DNA of 64,000 bases from Parietaria judaica (taxonomy: Eukaryota; Streptophyta; Magnoliopsida; Rosales; Urticaceae): positions 6,347,180 through 6,411,179 of the forward strand of contig OX940872.1 in NCBI GenBank assembly GCA_954871525.1, written 5' to 3'. Position 1 is the stretch's first letter; each line of letters opens with the position of its first letter. Under the pieces are notes generated by a model, which was not told the DNA's origin, did no database searches, and was given only the letters and a program-made list of their open reading frames with translations. The translations under genes were made by a program, and so were the position numbers. Shown one piece after another: positions 23,258-35,330 of this stretch.

Positions 23258-24780
23258 TACTAGCTAGGCCTCGTGCCGACGAAGAACCGAGTGGAACTAA
23301 ACGTTCGGTCGACTTTCTAAAGTAAACTATTTTGTACTTTTAACCTAATTGCAATATGTATATAACAAACGCTCAGTAAGTGTAGGCATATTCGGGTCCC
23401 GCCTTGCTATGTACATGCTCGTAAAACCAGTTCGATATTTTACATGTCATAATGAAATTCTTGTTTTTTTTTTTTTCATATTTAGTTAAGAGCAATATAT
23501 CATCTGCGAATTAGTGCATTTTACCTCTTGAATTTTTAAGAGTAATGCGTATCATGCATGTACGTACGCACCAATAGAGCTGGTTCATTCACCCCGTGAC
23601 TCTTTTCTAATGCTATAGGGAGTTTTTTTTTTCCTTAAGTTTTTTCAAGGATTTTACGGTAAAATATCACAGATTATTTATCAATAATTATGTGGGCTAA
23701 AATACTGATAATGTATATATCAATCGAGCTATATATATATATATATCGATATGTATATATACTTGTGAGTTGTGTGTGTGTAAATAAATAAATACATATT
23801 GAACGGGTTTGCAAGTAGGGTTTGATAATGACATTAACGAAAGTAGGTCGGTATAGCTATATAGATAGTGTCCCATTAAAACAGGCATGATTGGTAGGTA
23901 GGATCGTGACCATAACAATGACTTCTCACGCATTACTTTCTGCTTCTTCGAATAGTCTTTGTTCTGTTCGTGATGCTTTTTTAGTCATACAACTATGTGT
24001 TTTGTTGTTTACATATATATGGGATTTCTGAGCGGAAATTAGATTATAATGTTTGCTTTAGTTAATGTTACTATTGATTATTTGATTAGTTATGGTTTAA
24101 AGTGTAGAAATTCAGGATCGGCTTACCGTACCTCATGTGTGGTGTGCCACGAAGCGATTTATAACCGCGATGTCCTACGTTACAAATATGTACTTGTAAT
24201 CGATATTTCCATCTAATCATAAACATAGATGGGTTTTTAAGTGCAAAAATGAACGAACGTTTGCGTCCTAGAGATTTTTCTTCCTAAAATTGGGAAGTAC
24301 AAACATCGAAAAAATTGTTTCATTCTGTTATATGAGAAATAAATGCAAAATATATTTATCAAATAGTGTAAAATTATAAAAATTTGTAACTATTCATTTG
24401 TTCAATGGTTAACTGAGATAAAAGTATATATTAACGACGACGGTGGTAAAGTATTCGAACCCGCACCTCTTAAATTCCAAAGTTCAAACTCGATTGACAT
24501 TATTAAATAAAAAATAATGACATTAAATAAAAAACTGGGTATGTAGGGTTATACTCAATATTAACACGAAATTGGGTACATAACCTAAACCGGGAATCCT
24601 AAACGTTAAACAAATGATAAATCATACAGATATGTAATGAAAGTATTGACTGATTTGCAGAGTTTCATATGTTCAGGGCCTTTTTTAGCTACCGCTTCAT
24701 GTTTGGATCCCCTGTGTACTTGATCTTTATATAGGAGCACCATGAACGTTTGTTGATCCTAAATTCCTAATTATATCATA
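23258..24780. other. Intergenic
   Basis: A/T-rich DNA with short AT microsatellites (about 23730-23760). No gene seen. Confidence 0.55.
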
Positions 24781-24788
24781 ATAAGTTT

Positions 24789-24908
24789 GGTTAATTGCGG
24801 CAAAAAGATCCACTTTTGGACAAATTCTCTCTCGCGTACCCAACTTCCATAAATGGCAGAAATAGTACACGGGAGAGAATTTGACCAAAGGTTGAGTACC
24901 GTGATAAG
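24789..24908. mobile_element. Short foldback MITE-like element
   Basis: GGTTAATTGCGGCAAAAAG on the left resembles the MULE-like termini in this window. CAAATTCTCTC and GAGAGAATTTG form an internal inverted repeat around a loop of about 40 bases, and ...GGTTGAGTACCGTGAT ends the right side. The exact borders and target duplication are uncertain. Confidence 0.45.
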
Positions 24909-24921
24909 TAAATAACTATGT

Positions 24922-24923
<2 letters not shown>

Positions 24924-24958
<35 letters not shown>
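24924..24958. repeat. (AT)n microsatellite
   Basis: About 35 bp of pure AT dinucleotide. Confidence 0.9.
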
Positions 24959-24961
<3 letters not shown>

Positions 24962-25109
24962 GTTTCAAAACCCTGACATTTTTTTTAGTATCGGGACACG
25001 GACTGATCCGGCTTCCAGAGGAAAAAAAGCACGAACCCTGACTGATCTGGGTTTGTAAAAATACAGAACTAGACTGATCCAAGGAAAAGCACGGGGTACA
25101 TTATGTGAG

Positions 25110-25390
25110 TTTAAGCCTGACTTGGCTCAACTCCTAGCAGAGAAGAACCCGAGCATAAATCTTCCTAGCAGGAGTTCTCCCACCAGAGATCTCCCCACGA
25201 GGGATGGGTCCGACCAGAGAATCCTCCTAGCAGGAAAAGACCCGACCAGGAATGCTTCACCAGAGACGCCCCTACCAGAAGAGCTCCTACCAGGATTGCC
25301 CCGAGCAGAGATGGACCCAAGCAGGCCTACTAGGGACATCCGACCAAAAGTCAGCGGAGCTCAATCCAGTAGGTTCCAAACTTGATCAGG
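25110..25390 (+). repeat. G/C-rich block of short degenerate repeats
   Basis: A sharp G+C-rich island made of degenerate units around CC(N)ACCAG and CTAGCAG (CCCACCAGAGA, TCCGACCAGAGA, CCCGACCAGGAA, CTACCAGAAGAG). Both strands are open for 70 or more codons here, which the repeat composition explains. It directly precedes an LTR-like promoter region and may belong to the same element. Confidence 0.5.
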
Positions 25391-25399
25391 AGCAAGTTT

Positions 25400-25680
25400 G
25401 GATATAGGGTTGGCTTCCTGATTTGATACGATTTGGTTTCCCATTCTGATTAGGAAACGTGTAAATTGTAAAGATTTGATTGCGTTTATTTTAGGAAGTT
25501 TAGCTTGGGTTTAGCTTTCTAGTTTCTCTATAAATACAAGTCTTATGACTTTAGTTTGTAACTTTTTGCTCTCTTTGCACTCGACATTAATAGAAGAAAA
25601 TTCTCCCAAACACTCTCTTTGTTTCTTTGTTCTTTGTATATTCTTTGGTTGCAGATCTACTTCATTGGAACCAACACATT
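25400..25680 (+). promoter_or_regulatory. LTR-like promoter and leader
   Basis: TATA box CTCTATAAATACAAG (TATAAATA at 25529-25536), followed by a T-rich leader and GGTTGCAGATCTACTTCA. This layout is common in plant LTRs. No partner LTR was found in the window and the sequence after it does not match the usual initiator-Met primer site, so the class is uncertain. Confidence 0.4.
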
Positions 25681-25980
25681 ATGGCTAGGCGGGGCTCGGT
25701 TAATTGTGGGACGGATTTTAGTCAACAAACTTATCATGTAGGAGTTATTAATCAACAAATGCTCCAGGGTTCTACTAGCCAACCACTACCGATTCATCCT
25801 CAATATGATCCCGGTTTTGGCAGTCCGAACTAACAATTATTATATGCTCAACGAATTGGTGATTTTCAAAACTTACTCAATCATACAAATACATCTCCTG
25901 AATGGCATAGCCTTAGCGCCAAACAACGATACGCCGCTCGAATCCAATATCATGAAAAACACGGTCACTAAGTCCGACAT
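25681..25980 (+). pseudogene. Element-derived reading frame with one in-frame stop, unrecognised
   Basis: A frame starts MARRGSVNCGTDFSQQTY, is rich in Gln, Asn and Pro, runs to a TAA at 25831-25833, and then continues in the same frame (QLLYAQRIGDFQNLLNHT ... AKQRYAARIQYHEKH) to about 25976. The continuing protein-like composition suggests a recently broken coding region of a mobile element. I do not recognise the family. It lies between an LTR-like promoter and a decayed hAT transposase and could be from either. Confidence 0.4.
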
Positions 25981-26199
25981 CATCAAAAAAATTATGTTGC
26001 TTACGACCGCGAGATATGTCGAATTTAAATAGTTAATTAGTTTAATTTAAAAAGTTAATTAGTTTTTAAATAGTCATATTTAGTTAATTAAATAATTAAA
26101 TTAATTTAACCACTTTATTTAATTATAGTTAATTAATTTTTAGAGTCATATTTAATTAAATAAGTAAAAAAATTAAAAAGGTTATTTTTTAGTATGGTG

Positions 26200-28230
26200 A
26201 AAATTATCAAAGTGTCTATGAATGATTTGTTTTTAAATCTCCTCCAAGATGACATGGGAACCAAGGAGAGTTTTGTATAGAAAAGCTTGAACCTAAAGTG
26301 ATATCATAGCATCTTTTCCTGTCGATCAGGCTTTGGAACCTCGAGAGTTCTGTCAATAAAAGCTTGATATTTATTTCAACATGGCAAGGAAGTTGAGGAA
26401 GTTAAACTAGCACGTGGACGTGGAGGAGCGGCTTGGGTGGTCAGCCCTCGTTGCGCCGCCAAGGAAACAAAAGAAATTAACGGCGCGGATTAGGCAGAAC
26501 GACTTCACCAGCGATTATATATACAACGAGGAAACCGACATAGAAGAGAGGTGGTAGTTCGCCACCATTTCAACTTCGAATTTCCGTCCTATCTGAAGCA
26601 CCATGGCAATGGCCGCCTTGTAAAACAGGCCAAGTGCTACAAAAGAAAAAGTAAGTATAGATTGTAAGTCGCTTACCCGATCAAATATATAGGAGGGCTG
26701 TGGCTCTGAGGACTATACACAATGGTTTGCCTATATCGGCATGCGAAGGAGGGTATGCAATGATGGGTATGCTCGCGTCGATAAACTATAGGAAAATCTA
26801 GCGTCATATTAACCGTGAAACCACAATATAAATTTATGACAAACGGAGGGCCGTGTTAAACAACATGTTCTAACAATCTTAGTAAAAATTTGCTTTAGCG
26901 TCGGATTGTTAGAAAGACCATACTAATGATAATTACATTTCCGTCGTAGCTTATTTTATTCATTATCAGTAGCTTATGAAAAAAAACGTATCATTGATTT
27001 TAAGTCGATGAGGGTAACGCACAATGCACTACACCTAGCCGAGGCTATATTTAAAGCTTTACGGGAGAAGAACCTCAGGGATACAATCATTTTTATTGCG
27101 ATATATAACGCTAGTGCGCACAACGGTACAGTATATTATAAAGGATAGTTTAGACAATTTTAAGGCCGATTTTTTTCATCAAAGGTTTGCATGTTATATT
27201 ATAAACTTGATAGTTCAATCCAGTCTCAATGTTGTTTCCAAATATATAGCAAAAAATTAGGAACACTATTATTTATATGCGAGCATCTACTATGCTATGA
27301 TATTTTGGCAATATTATTGCATGGCGAACCAGTATTATCCCAGAGTGTTTCAGCCGGATACGGCGACCCGTTGGAACTCGACTTACATGATCTTGGATGT
27401 CGTCAATACCTTATAAGGAACCTTTTACAAACTGGATCAACAACTCGGAGCAAGAAGTCCGCGAACACCTGAATGCAATTGATTTTATAATTGTCATCTA
27501 ATTCCAGGCTTTTCTTAACCTTTTAATCAAAGAGTTTTTTGCGTTTTTTTTTTTATATATTCTTTGTCATTTTGAAACTGCTAAAAATAATCATTTATTT
27601 ACCGATGTATTAACAACAATTAATACAATGTTTGAATATTATTAGAGTAGCGAAAGGCTCCCATTTTTATATTGTGTTGCGGTATGGTACATCCAACACT
27701 AAAGCTTTCAAAATTACAGGATGTGCTAAAGACGATGGAAGTTATGACGGGGGAACCCTACATGACACATAACCTACGATGCATATCAGAATATGAAGGT
27801 CCTATACCGAGAGTATGAGCAAAAATATATTGGCGCAGAGGATCAGATGGAGAGACGAATCCTCAACAACAACAGGTAAAATTTATCTCTTTAACTTTAT
27901 TTTTAAGGTTACTCTAAATTTTAATTTCTTAAAGCTACTCTAAATGTTTAATATTTTTTCAATAGGGTGGATGCAGAGCCGGTGGCTACGTTTACAATCA
28001 CCAATTATTCTATAACCTTACAACTCATGGTGGCGGCTCCAAAGGCACGGCAAAGACTTCTTCACCGGGTTGCAATTCGGGTTCTGGTGATGGTCGTCAG
28101 GCGCAACATAGTCGACTAGAACACCCAGTTCTGCAACCTTCCCCCATGCAACACCGTGTCCGGAAGAAGGCCTTGACATCCTTAATAATTGGTTCAACTT
28201 CATGGAAATTGAACATTTACGTGACGTCAA
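26200..28230 (+). pseudogene. Decayed hAT-superfamily transposase
   Basis: Several hAT transposase landmarks occur in order on the plus strand, split by stops and frame changes. KKRIIDFKSM followed by a TIIFIAIYNASAHN block lies at about 26978-27130; this corresponds to the region around the catalytic core and its 'DNAS.N' motif. FFHQRFACYIINLIVQSS at about 27171-27224 matches the conserved 'FH.RC..HILNLIV' motif. TRWNSTYMILD at 27366-27398 matches the hallmark 'TRWNSTY'. EGLDILNNWF at about 28166-28195 matches the start of the C-terminal dimerisation domain. No intact reading frame remains. Terminal repeats and the 8-bp duplication were not found, so the borders are approximate. Confidence 0.75.
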
Positions 28231-29029
28231 AAATAATGGAATTATTATGGGCTGAGATTAAATTAAAGCCCAATTTCATAGGTGGGGACAAACTCAGTTG
28301 GGCCAATTGCTTCTGAGCCAATTCACGTGCCCAAATTAGCTGGTGACCCATGTACGTCTTTCATATATACACATTTATACAATAAATACAAACACATGAT
28401 TTCGATATTGATATGAAAGATGTGACTTGGAAAAGATAATTTCTCATGGTGAGTATTTTTTTTTATTAATATTTTTTTATGCCAAGAAGTGGGTTCTTGG
28501 CTTTTTCTCATTTTTTTGATGCATTATGCATATAAATGCAATATATAATTGGATCCAATGATTTTTATTTACATTCATTTAAAAAAAATGAACGGTGCAT
28601 AAGGGTAAAAATGGAACTGCCATATTGAGGTCTCCTCCTTACCTACTCTCTTGTGTTGTCTCTCTATGTTGTCTATCTATCATCTATCATCTACACTTAT
28701 GAAAAATGATGAAAAAAATTAAGTACATATGTAATATAGTGGTGGAAAATATAATATACTCAATCATTTATGTAGTTTGAAATTATACGAGACTATTTCC
28801 ATTCTAAATTAAAAAAAAAATTAAGCAGTTATAAATATATACCACTAAGGGCATTTTGATGTACATTTATATACAATATTAATAATTATATAAATTATAT
28901 TTAAAATGTATAAAATTACGAAAGTATTTTTTAAAATTTGACCCAAAGTCATTTTCCATCAGTTTTAATAGATAAGAGCCATTTGTTTTGCTAAATCTTA
29001 ACAAATGAATCATCTGTTCTTTTATTTTT

Positions 29030-29030
29030 A

Positions 29031-29099
<69 letters not shown>
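29030..29099. repeat. (TTA)n microsatellite
   Basis: About 70 bp of uninterrupted TTA trinucleotide, seen directly. Confidence 0.95.
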
Positions 29100-29193
29100 G
29101 ACTATTTGTGTCACTAAATCTTGCATCGTTTTTTTTTTAAGAAGAATTATTTGAGTCACTGCTTTTCAATAGAAGGGTCAACTGTATCATTAA

Positions 29194-29196
<3 letters not shown>

Positions 29197-29248
<52 letters not shown>
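29197..29248. repeat. (AT)n microsatellite
   Basis: About 52 bp of AT dinucleotide, seen directly. Confidence 0.95.
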
Positions 29249-29253
<5 letters not shown>

Positions 29254-31619
29254 ACAACCACTAAATAATGGATTGAATACAAGTTGTTTTTTGCATTGAA
29301 CGCATTAGTATTGTTATGTGCATTATTATTTTTTTAAATATATATTTGCATTGAACGCAGTCCAATTAATGCAAAGGTATCATGATGCTTTGTTAGATTT
29401 TCCCATCAATACATTTTTTTAATGCATAATGTGTATTTAACGCACATGTATCATTTCATTATGCTTGATTTAGTATGTACTTAGTGTTTTTACACTGAAT
29501 ATGTCTCGTGATGTAAAAGTATATTGTAATTTTTATGAATAACGTTATTTCTTTAAAAAATGGTAAACTACTTTTCCGTAATAAATAAAAATAATTTTGA
29601 AGTTGCAACTCGTGATATTTAATAGTTGAGTAAACATCTAAAACTATTTATTTAGAATTAAAAAAAAGGAGTAAAAAAAAGGATCGAAACAGAAAGATGG
29701 CCACTTGCGCCGTACAAAACCAAAACAAAACAAACTGAATATCAAAACTGACATAACAGGTAAGCGATGAGGTGGACCTGCTCTCATCTCATCAATTTTT
29801 ATTTTTCTATCTATTTTTTTAAAAGTTTTATATCATTATCAATAAACCATTAATTAATTAATTAATTTTTCTATTTCTTTTTTGGCTCATTATTTTCGTA
29901 GTACGGAAATCGGTAGGCTTTCAATAACCCAATTGATCATCATAATATCACCTCCTTGGCGCCGCCACAAGTATGTTATCGCATAAATACTAAATATTTT
30001 CTTTTATTTTTCAAATGAATAATCCAATATTTTAAACCATGTTGAGTACACTTGCTTTTGCTTTGTACATCATATTAATGCACATATATACGCTCGGAGT
30101 CATTAAAGCCCGAGCATGGACGATCACTCTCACTTTATCATATTCAGCGGCGGAACTAGGAATTATGAACCGGAAGGGTTAGATATAATTTTTTTGTCAA
30201 GAGTTTAACTCGAGGGGGTTATATTTAAATTTTGGTGAAAGTTAAGAGAGATCTAACTAAAATTTTGTATGAATTGAACATCTTTTTTGATACCTTAGAG
30301 ATTGTGACTTAAATTTAAAACTCTATTTTATGAGACCTTGAGTTTGAATCTTGTTTAACTTTAAAATTTTATACTTAGGGTCTTTAATCTTTGTATTACT
30401 ATTTTTCTCTCTTAGTGTATATTAAGTAATTATGTTTTTCAATTGTATCACTAAATATTTTATGAATATGAAAATTAATCATTAAAAATACTTTCAATAT
30501 CGTATTTTATTTTAAAAGTTTTTTTTTACTTTATGTGTTAATAATGGTTTAGCAACAAACATGCTAGTAATTAGTAAAGAGACAAAAGATAATTATCTCA
30601 GACACAAAAACCTTTAGACCCTATTGTATTTTGCTGGCATCTGTACTAATCTGAGAAATTATGATAAAAATATTATTGATGAAATACAATTGTCTGCTAA
30701 AAGTTTCTCTTCTCTTTAAGAACTATCTCTTTAATTCGTTGGATTTCTATCAAATGCATAATTTATTAAGATTTCGAAAGCTTGAATTATTTAAAATCTT
30801 TATCAATATATGTTATATTAAATATTGTACATTTTAATCCAGCTACATCAGTAATAATTTAATACCAAACCTTTCTGTCTTAAAGCCATATGCGCTGGAC
30901 TAGAAGAAAAAAGAAAAAAAAAAAAAAAGAGGATAAATAACTCACATACTAAAATAAATTTTCACCTAGTACAGGACATTTTATTTATTAATTTTCACAT
31001 ATTTAATTCCATACAACTAATAGAAATTAATGCCATTATTTTTTCAACATGTTGTACGAGATAATTAAATTCATGAAATGATTAAAGCAAATGAAACATT
31101 TATTCTGGCTGAACCATTAGCCCCCCCATAAAAGGGACCTTTTATGATGTTTTTTTTAGAGAAAAAAGTCTTGCTGAAAAGGTCGTATACTCTACAATAT
31201 ATACAATTCTTGGTATTTACTGTAATGTTCCCTATTAATTTAGAATCTTTACATTTGATAATATAAGATAGAGTTGATATTTCAATAATATATATATATA
31301 TGCTAATTAATAAGCTGTAATAATTATTATTTAACTAAGGTTTTATTTAAATCTTATAAGTACCCAGGGTTTCATTATTTTCATAAATCTCTCTATCTTC
31401 TTTATATCTCTCGCAAAACGTACAGAGAATGAGTGAAAATCTTTTGTATTCATCATCCTATTATCTAAATGATCTTCATATCTTATCATTTAAAGTATGA
31501 TTTAGTTAAGTCTTTCGCGAAAGGGTAGTTGATCATTTTCGTGGAAGTACAAAAAATGAATTTGACTACACTTAAAAAGTATAGTCAAAGAGTTTCAACT
31601 ACACTTCTTATGTCTTGTT

Positions 31620-31702
31620 AGATCCACCATCGTATAATATTCTACTACGGAAAATCATCCGTAGCCGAAAGTATCATTGGACGACACTTATTTTCTGTAG
31701 TG
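31620..31702. mobile_element. CACTA-like terminus (right end)
   Basis: The block ends ...TTTTCTGTAGTG, the complement of a CACTACAGAAAA start, and is preceded by short palindromic phrases (CTACGGAAAATCATCCGTAG). The left terminus was not found. Confidence 0.35.
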
Positions 31703-33966
31703 GGAAGTCATACCTGTCGCGGCTCATTCGATCTACAAATTTTTTTTTGTCTTGAAAAAAATTAAGAATATAAGTCATATTTATTTCATAACATACAAGT
31801 ATTTTTTTCGTCTTGAAAAAATTGGGAATATAAATCATATTTATTTCATTTCATACGAGTATTTTTGTCGCAAATAATGTGAATTCATTTATGTTATACA
31901 AACATAATAAACTAGACGTACAATCTCCATTCACAATTTGAAAGAAAAAAAAAACGGATATATTTTTATATTTTAATGAGAGTACAAAGAAAATGCTATT
32001 TTTATTTAAAAAAATGATATTTGTCTATAAAAAAAAAATAAAGTTAAAAGTATTAAAAAAAACCAATTTTCTGAATAAATGTTGAATTAAAAAATATACA
32101 ACTGTATTTGGTAGCTCATTATTTTCATCTTCATATCCCTTTTGGTTTCTCTTTAATTAATTTTCTTTTTCTTTCTAAGAGTGAAGAGGGAACATAAACA
32201 TTTAAAGTGGCTCTCTATTGGCAATTTCTCATGGGCTCCCTAGAAAACATATTAATTGTTATATGGTTCTGGAAAGACCCCAATTGCTATCCTAGCTATA
32301 TGTATATATATAAATGAAATGTCACTGTGACAATTACATTATTGATGATCAGCACATTATATTATTATATCTAAATAAGCTGTAATGTTTGTAAAGGAAA
32401 AAAAAAAAAACATATTGATTGGGGGACCATAAACAACCCATACCTTTAAATTCCAATAAAATAAAAAAGATCTTCATATCACATGCCACCATGTGATGGG
32501 GATGGGATGGCTTTTTTGAAATTTTTTGAACTTGTATTGTTTTTGTATTTTCCCCCTTCTCTTTTTTTTTTCTTTTTTATTGAATTGAATTATATATATG
32601 CATAATTAACTAGTAACACTAACACCACTATTTTGACTCAGCAATAGGTATTTTTTCCTCGACGTGATGTATATAGTCACTTTGGAATTTCATGATCGAT
32701 TTAGCATTCTTTTGCCTTAATTTCTATAATTTGCATATATATGATATATATATTTAGACACCCTTCATTTTGTAATGTGACCCCTTAATTTGTAAAATAA
32801 CTATGCGACATCCTCAAATTTTATTTTATTTTAATGAAGCTTAAAGTCATATTTTTAACTTGGCACACTTAGCTATGAAAAAGATAAACATAGAAAGTGA
32901 TAAATAGCGATGTAAATACTCTTAATCATCAAAATTTACAAAGATATTCCTCAAATTTAAAATTAGTTATAAATTAAAAATCTGCTGTTTTTTTTTATGA
33001 CAGTGCTTAAACACTAAATGACACGCACTTTGGCAAATTGTGGAAATTTAGTAAAAACGAAATAATGACATGCATCATCAACGCGCCATGTGTCATTTAA
33101 TATTTGGACAGTGACGGTGTAAAAGATCACAACCAACAAATTTATAATTTTTGCTGCTTTTAAGTATTTTTTGCTTTTAAGTATTTTTTGCCATCACTGT
33201 TAAGTTTTGGGAATATACCTTTAATTTTGGATGATTTATTGGTATTTAAGCAACTTTTCTCTATATAAATATATATGTATAAGATCACATTTTTTAAATA
33301 TTTTTTATAGACACTTGATATTGTAAATTTGTCCATATATACCCTTGTAATTTTATCGTTATACATGGAGCTCCTAACTTGTATTTTTTTTCCTTCTCGA
33401 ACCAAATGAATCTATGGCAATTGACACTTAAGTAAATAGCGATTTAAAAAGAAAAAGAAAACATTTTGAATTCGAAGAATTTGACCTTCACTTATTCCAT
33501 TTACGCCTTGGGCACATCAGTCTAGACAAAATCAAAAGACTTAATGTAAATTATGGCTCATCCAAGATTATATTAGGATCACTTCCAATGTGTGAATCTT
33601 GACAAAGTAAAAAAAAAAAACGGTTAAAACTATTGGTAACTTGACAAATTTGCTATACAGGGATAAAACCGCAAAGTGAAGAGTGTGATGTAGTCGTTGT
33701 ACCAAGTGAGGTGTCAAATATGCATAAAATTACAAAGTGATGGTTACATATGGACAAAGTTAGAAAATGAGGGTTATGCAGGAATAGTTGTCCATTTATA
33801 TATGATTTTTTTTAATTATTATTAAATAAATTTATTGAGTTCATCCCCGTATGTATCTGACGTATTGAATGTACCCCACAGCGCACTGAGTATAAGGAAA
33901 GTGATGAATTTTGTGGGTAAAATCTAAAGGCAGTCTCATGAGTGAAAACCCTACTCTCAAACCCTT

Positions 33967-33969
<3 letters not shown>

Positions 33970-34012
<43 letters not shown>
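33970..34012. repeat. (CT)n microsatellite
   Basis: About 43 bp of CT dinucleotide just upstream of the TATA box of the first MIR396 gene. Confidence 0.95.
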
Positions 34013-34013
<1 letters not shown>

Positions 34014-34028
34014 CTTCGTTTCCCTCTC

Positions 34029-34035
34029 TATAAAG
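34029..34035 (+). promoter_or_regulatory. TATA box of MIR396 copy 1
   Basis: TATAAAG inside CCTCTCTATAAAGCTGCTTC, which is conserved exactly at 50567 in the duplicate. It lies about 235 bp before the mature miRNA; a start site about 30 bp downstream would give a short 5' arm to the primary transcript. Confidence 0.75.
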
Positions 34036-34253
34036 CTGCTTCACAGATTGTCTGTGCTGTGTGATAGAGTGGTCCATTACAGAGAGTCACTCACTTTCCA
34101 TGGGGATTTATGGCCAACGCAAACTCCTCTCTCTTCTCTCTCTCCTTCATCGTTTTATGCAGCTAGGTTTAGTTTTCAGAAGGGTACCTTGTGAGATCTG
34201 ATCTGATCTGATGAAGGGCTTGAGTTAATTTCTGCTGCAAAAGTTTAGTCCTT

Positions 34254-34370
34254 GGTCATGCTTTTCCACAGCTTTCTTGAACTTAATCTTCTTCTTCTTC
34301 TTCTTCCTCCTTCTCTCTCTCTCTCTGAGAATGAATTAAGTTCAAGAAAGCTGTGGGAGAACATGGTGGT
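34254..34370 (+). ncRNA. MIR396: MIR396 precursor, miR396b type (copy 1)
   Basis: The 5' arm at 34264-34284 is a 21-nt sequence starting TTCCACAGCTTTCTTGAAC and ending TT, identical to known miR396b. The 3' arm at 34340-34360 (GTTCAAGAAAGCTGTGGG, then AGA) is its star strand. Flanks extend the stem (CATGCTTT against AGAACATG, and ACTTAAT against ATTAAGT). The loop is a CTT-repeat and CT-rich stretch of about 50 nt. In plants miR396 directs cleavage of GROWTH-REGULATING FACTOR mRNAs and so limits cell proliferation. The first of two plus-strand copies in a large duplication; a TATA box lies at 34029. Short reading frames over this segment are not coding. Confidence 0.95.
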
Positions 34371-35080
34371 TCATGGGCTTCTTCTTGATTCAACTTCAGT
34401 ACTGTGGCTCAAGATCATCATTGACTCTCATCATAGTGTTCAAGGTATATAAGTTTTTGCTTTTTTTTTTTCTGTTCTTTTCTTTTCTCTTCATACATTC
34501 ACTTTTTGATCTACAATTCTCCAAATTTCACTGAAAAATACAAACTTCATGAAATTATCAATTTCTATAGCATCTGTACTATTCCTTGTTTAGTCTCATT
34601 ATTCTTCTCATAATGGCTAGGTCTAAGAAAAATAAGCCCTAATTTTTCACATATTGTCCTTGAATTAGGTTATGGTCAATTTATGAATAATTAATTAGGA
34701 TTAACTTGTGGGTATCTTCTTGTCTTTAATGAACAACATCATAAAGATATTTACAAAAATAAATAAATTAGAGCAACATAATTTTATGGAATCAATTAAG
34801 ACATATTTTGCTATAAAGAATTCATATGCTTTTTACATGCATGGGATTTGCCGGTAAGACCTAGTCAACGTACCCAAGATGATATTACGCCATAATAATC
34901 CAACCCAAAAATTTATGATGATGATGATGATTAAACATTTTACCCTAATTCTAAGCAAATTTTGATGCGTGCCCCACATGAAACTTCTTTGAACGTGTGA
35001 ATTAAATACTATTTTCCGGGTACAGTTGGCTTTATTTTATTCACATACGTTGAATCTGTAAATGTAATTAATATATATAG
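34371..35080 (+). other. Probable rest of the MIR396 copy 1 primary transcript
   Basis: After the hairpin, CATCATTGACTCTCATC leads to CAAG|GTATATAAG at about 34446, a possible 5' splice site. It lines up with CTGG|GTAAGTATC at about 50950 in copy 2. The rest is A/T-rich. That the primary transcript is spliced is an inference. Confidence 0.4.
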
Positions 35081-35082
35081 CG

Positions 35083-35330
35083 GTGAAAATGAAAAGGAGA
35101 AGGAGAAGGAGAAGGAGAAGGAGAAGGGTTCTTTCTTACTTACTTAAAGGAGGAGCAGAGAAGATTCCCTGTGTTTCCTTCCTTTTTACCATCAATGATG
35201 ACACTTCTTTCTGTAGCCTTTTCTTTTTATTTTTGCTTCCATATCTTCTCCTACATTTCTGTGAAAAAGCTTTAACCTTTGTCACCATCTGACATCATTT
35301 TTTAACCACTCCCTCACTTTCTTACATCAC
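35083..35330 (+). repeat. Conserved noncoding block downstream of MIR396, copy 1
   Basis: Matches 52330-52500: GCAGAGAAGATTCC, TTTTTACCATCAATGAT, ACACTTCTT, TTTTGCTTCCA and TCTTCTCCTACATTTCTGTG occur in the same order in both. It begins with a (GGAGAA)n-like run at about 35093-35126. No coding frame is shared between the copies. Confidence 0.8.

Larger units (their letters stand above)
28231..33840. other. Long intergenic stretch, microsatellites and element ends
   Basis: A/T-rich throughout. It holds the two microsatellites listed separately at 29030 and 29197, a hAT-like left end at about 30145 (CAGCGGCGGAACTAGG) without a found partner, and a CACTA-like right end at 31698-31702. I found no exon of any known protein. 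Confidence 0.55.
33855..34380 (+). repeat. Segmental duplication, MIR396 promoter and precursor, copy 1
   Basis: Aligns by eye with 50425-50890. Shared blocks are TTGAATGTACCCCACA, AAAGTGATGA, GAGTGAAAACCCTACT, CCTCTCTATAAAGCTGCTTC, AGAGTGGTCCATTA and the whole hairpin. The offset is about 16.5 kb here and about 17.2 kb further downstream. Confidence 0.85.

Noticed and set aside
29030..29099. Regular spaced repeats as a CRISPR-like array
   Set aside because: It is a plain TTA trinucleotide microsatellite in a plant genome, without spacers.
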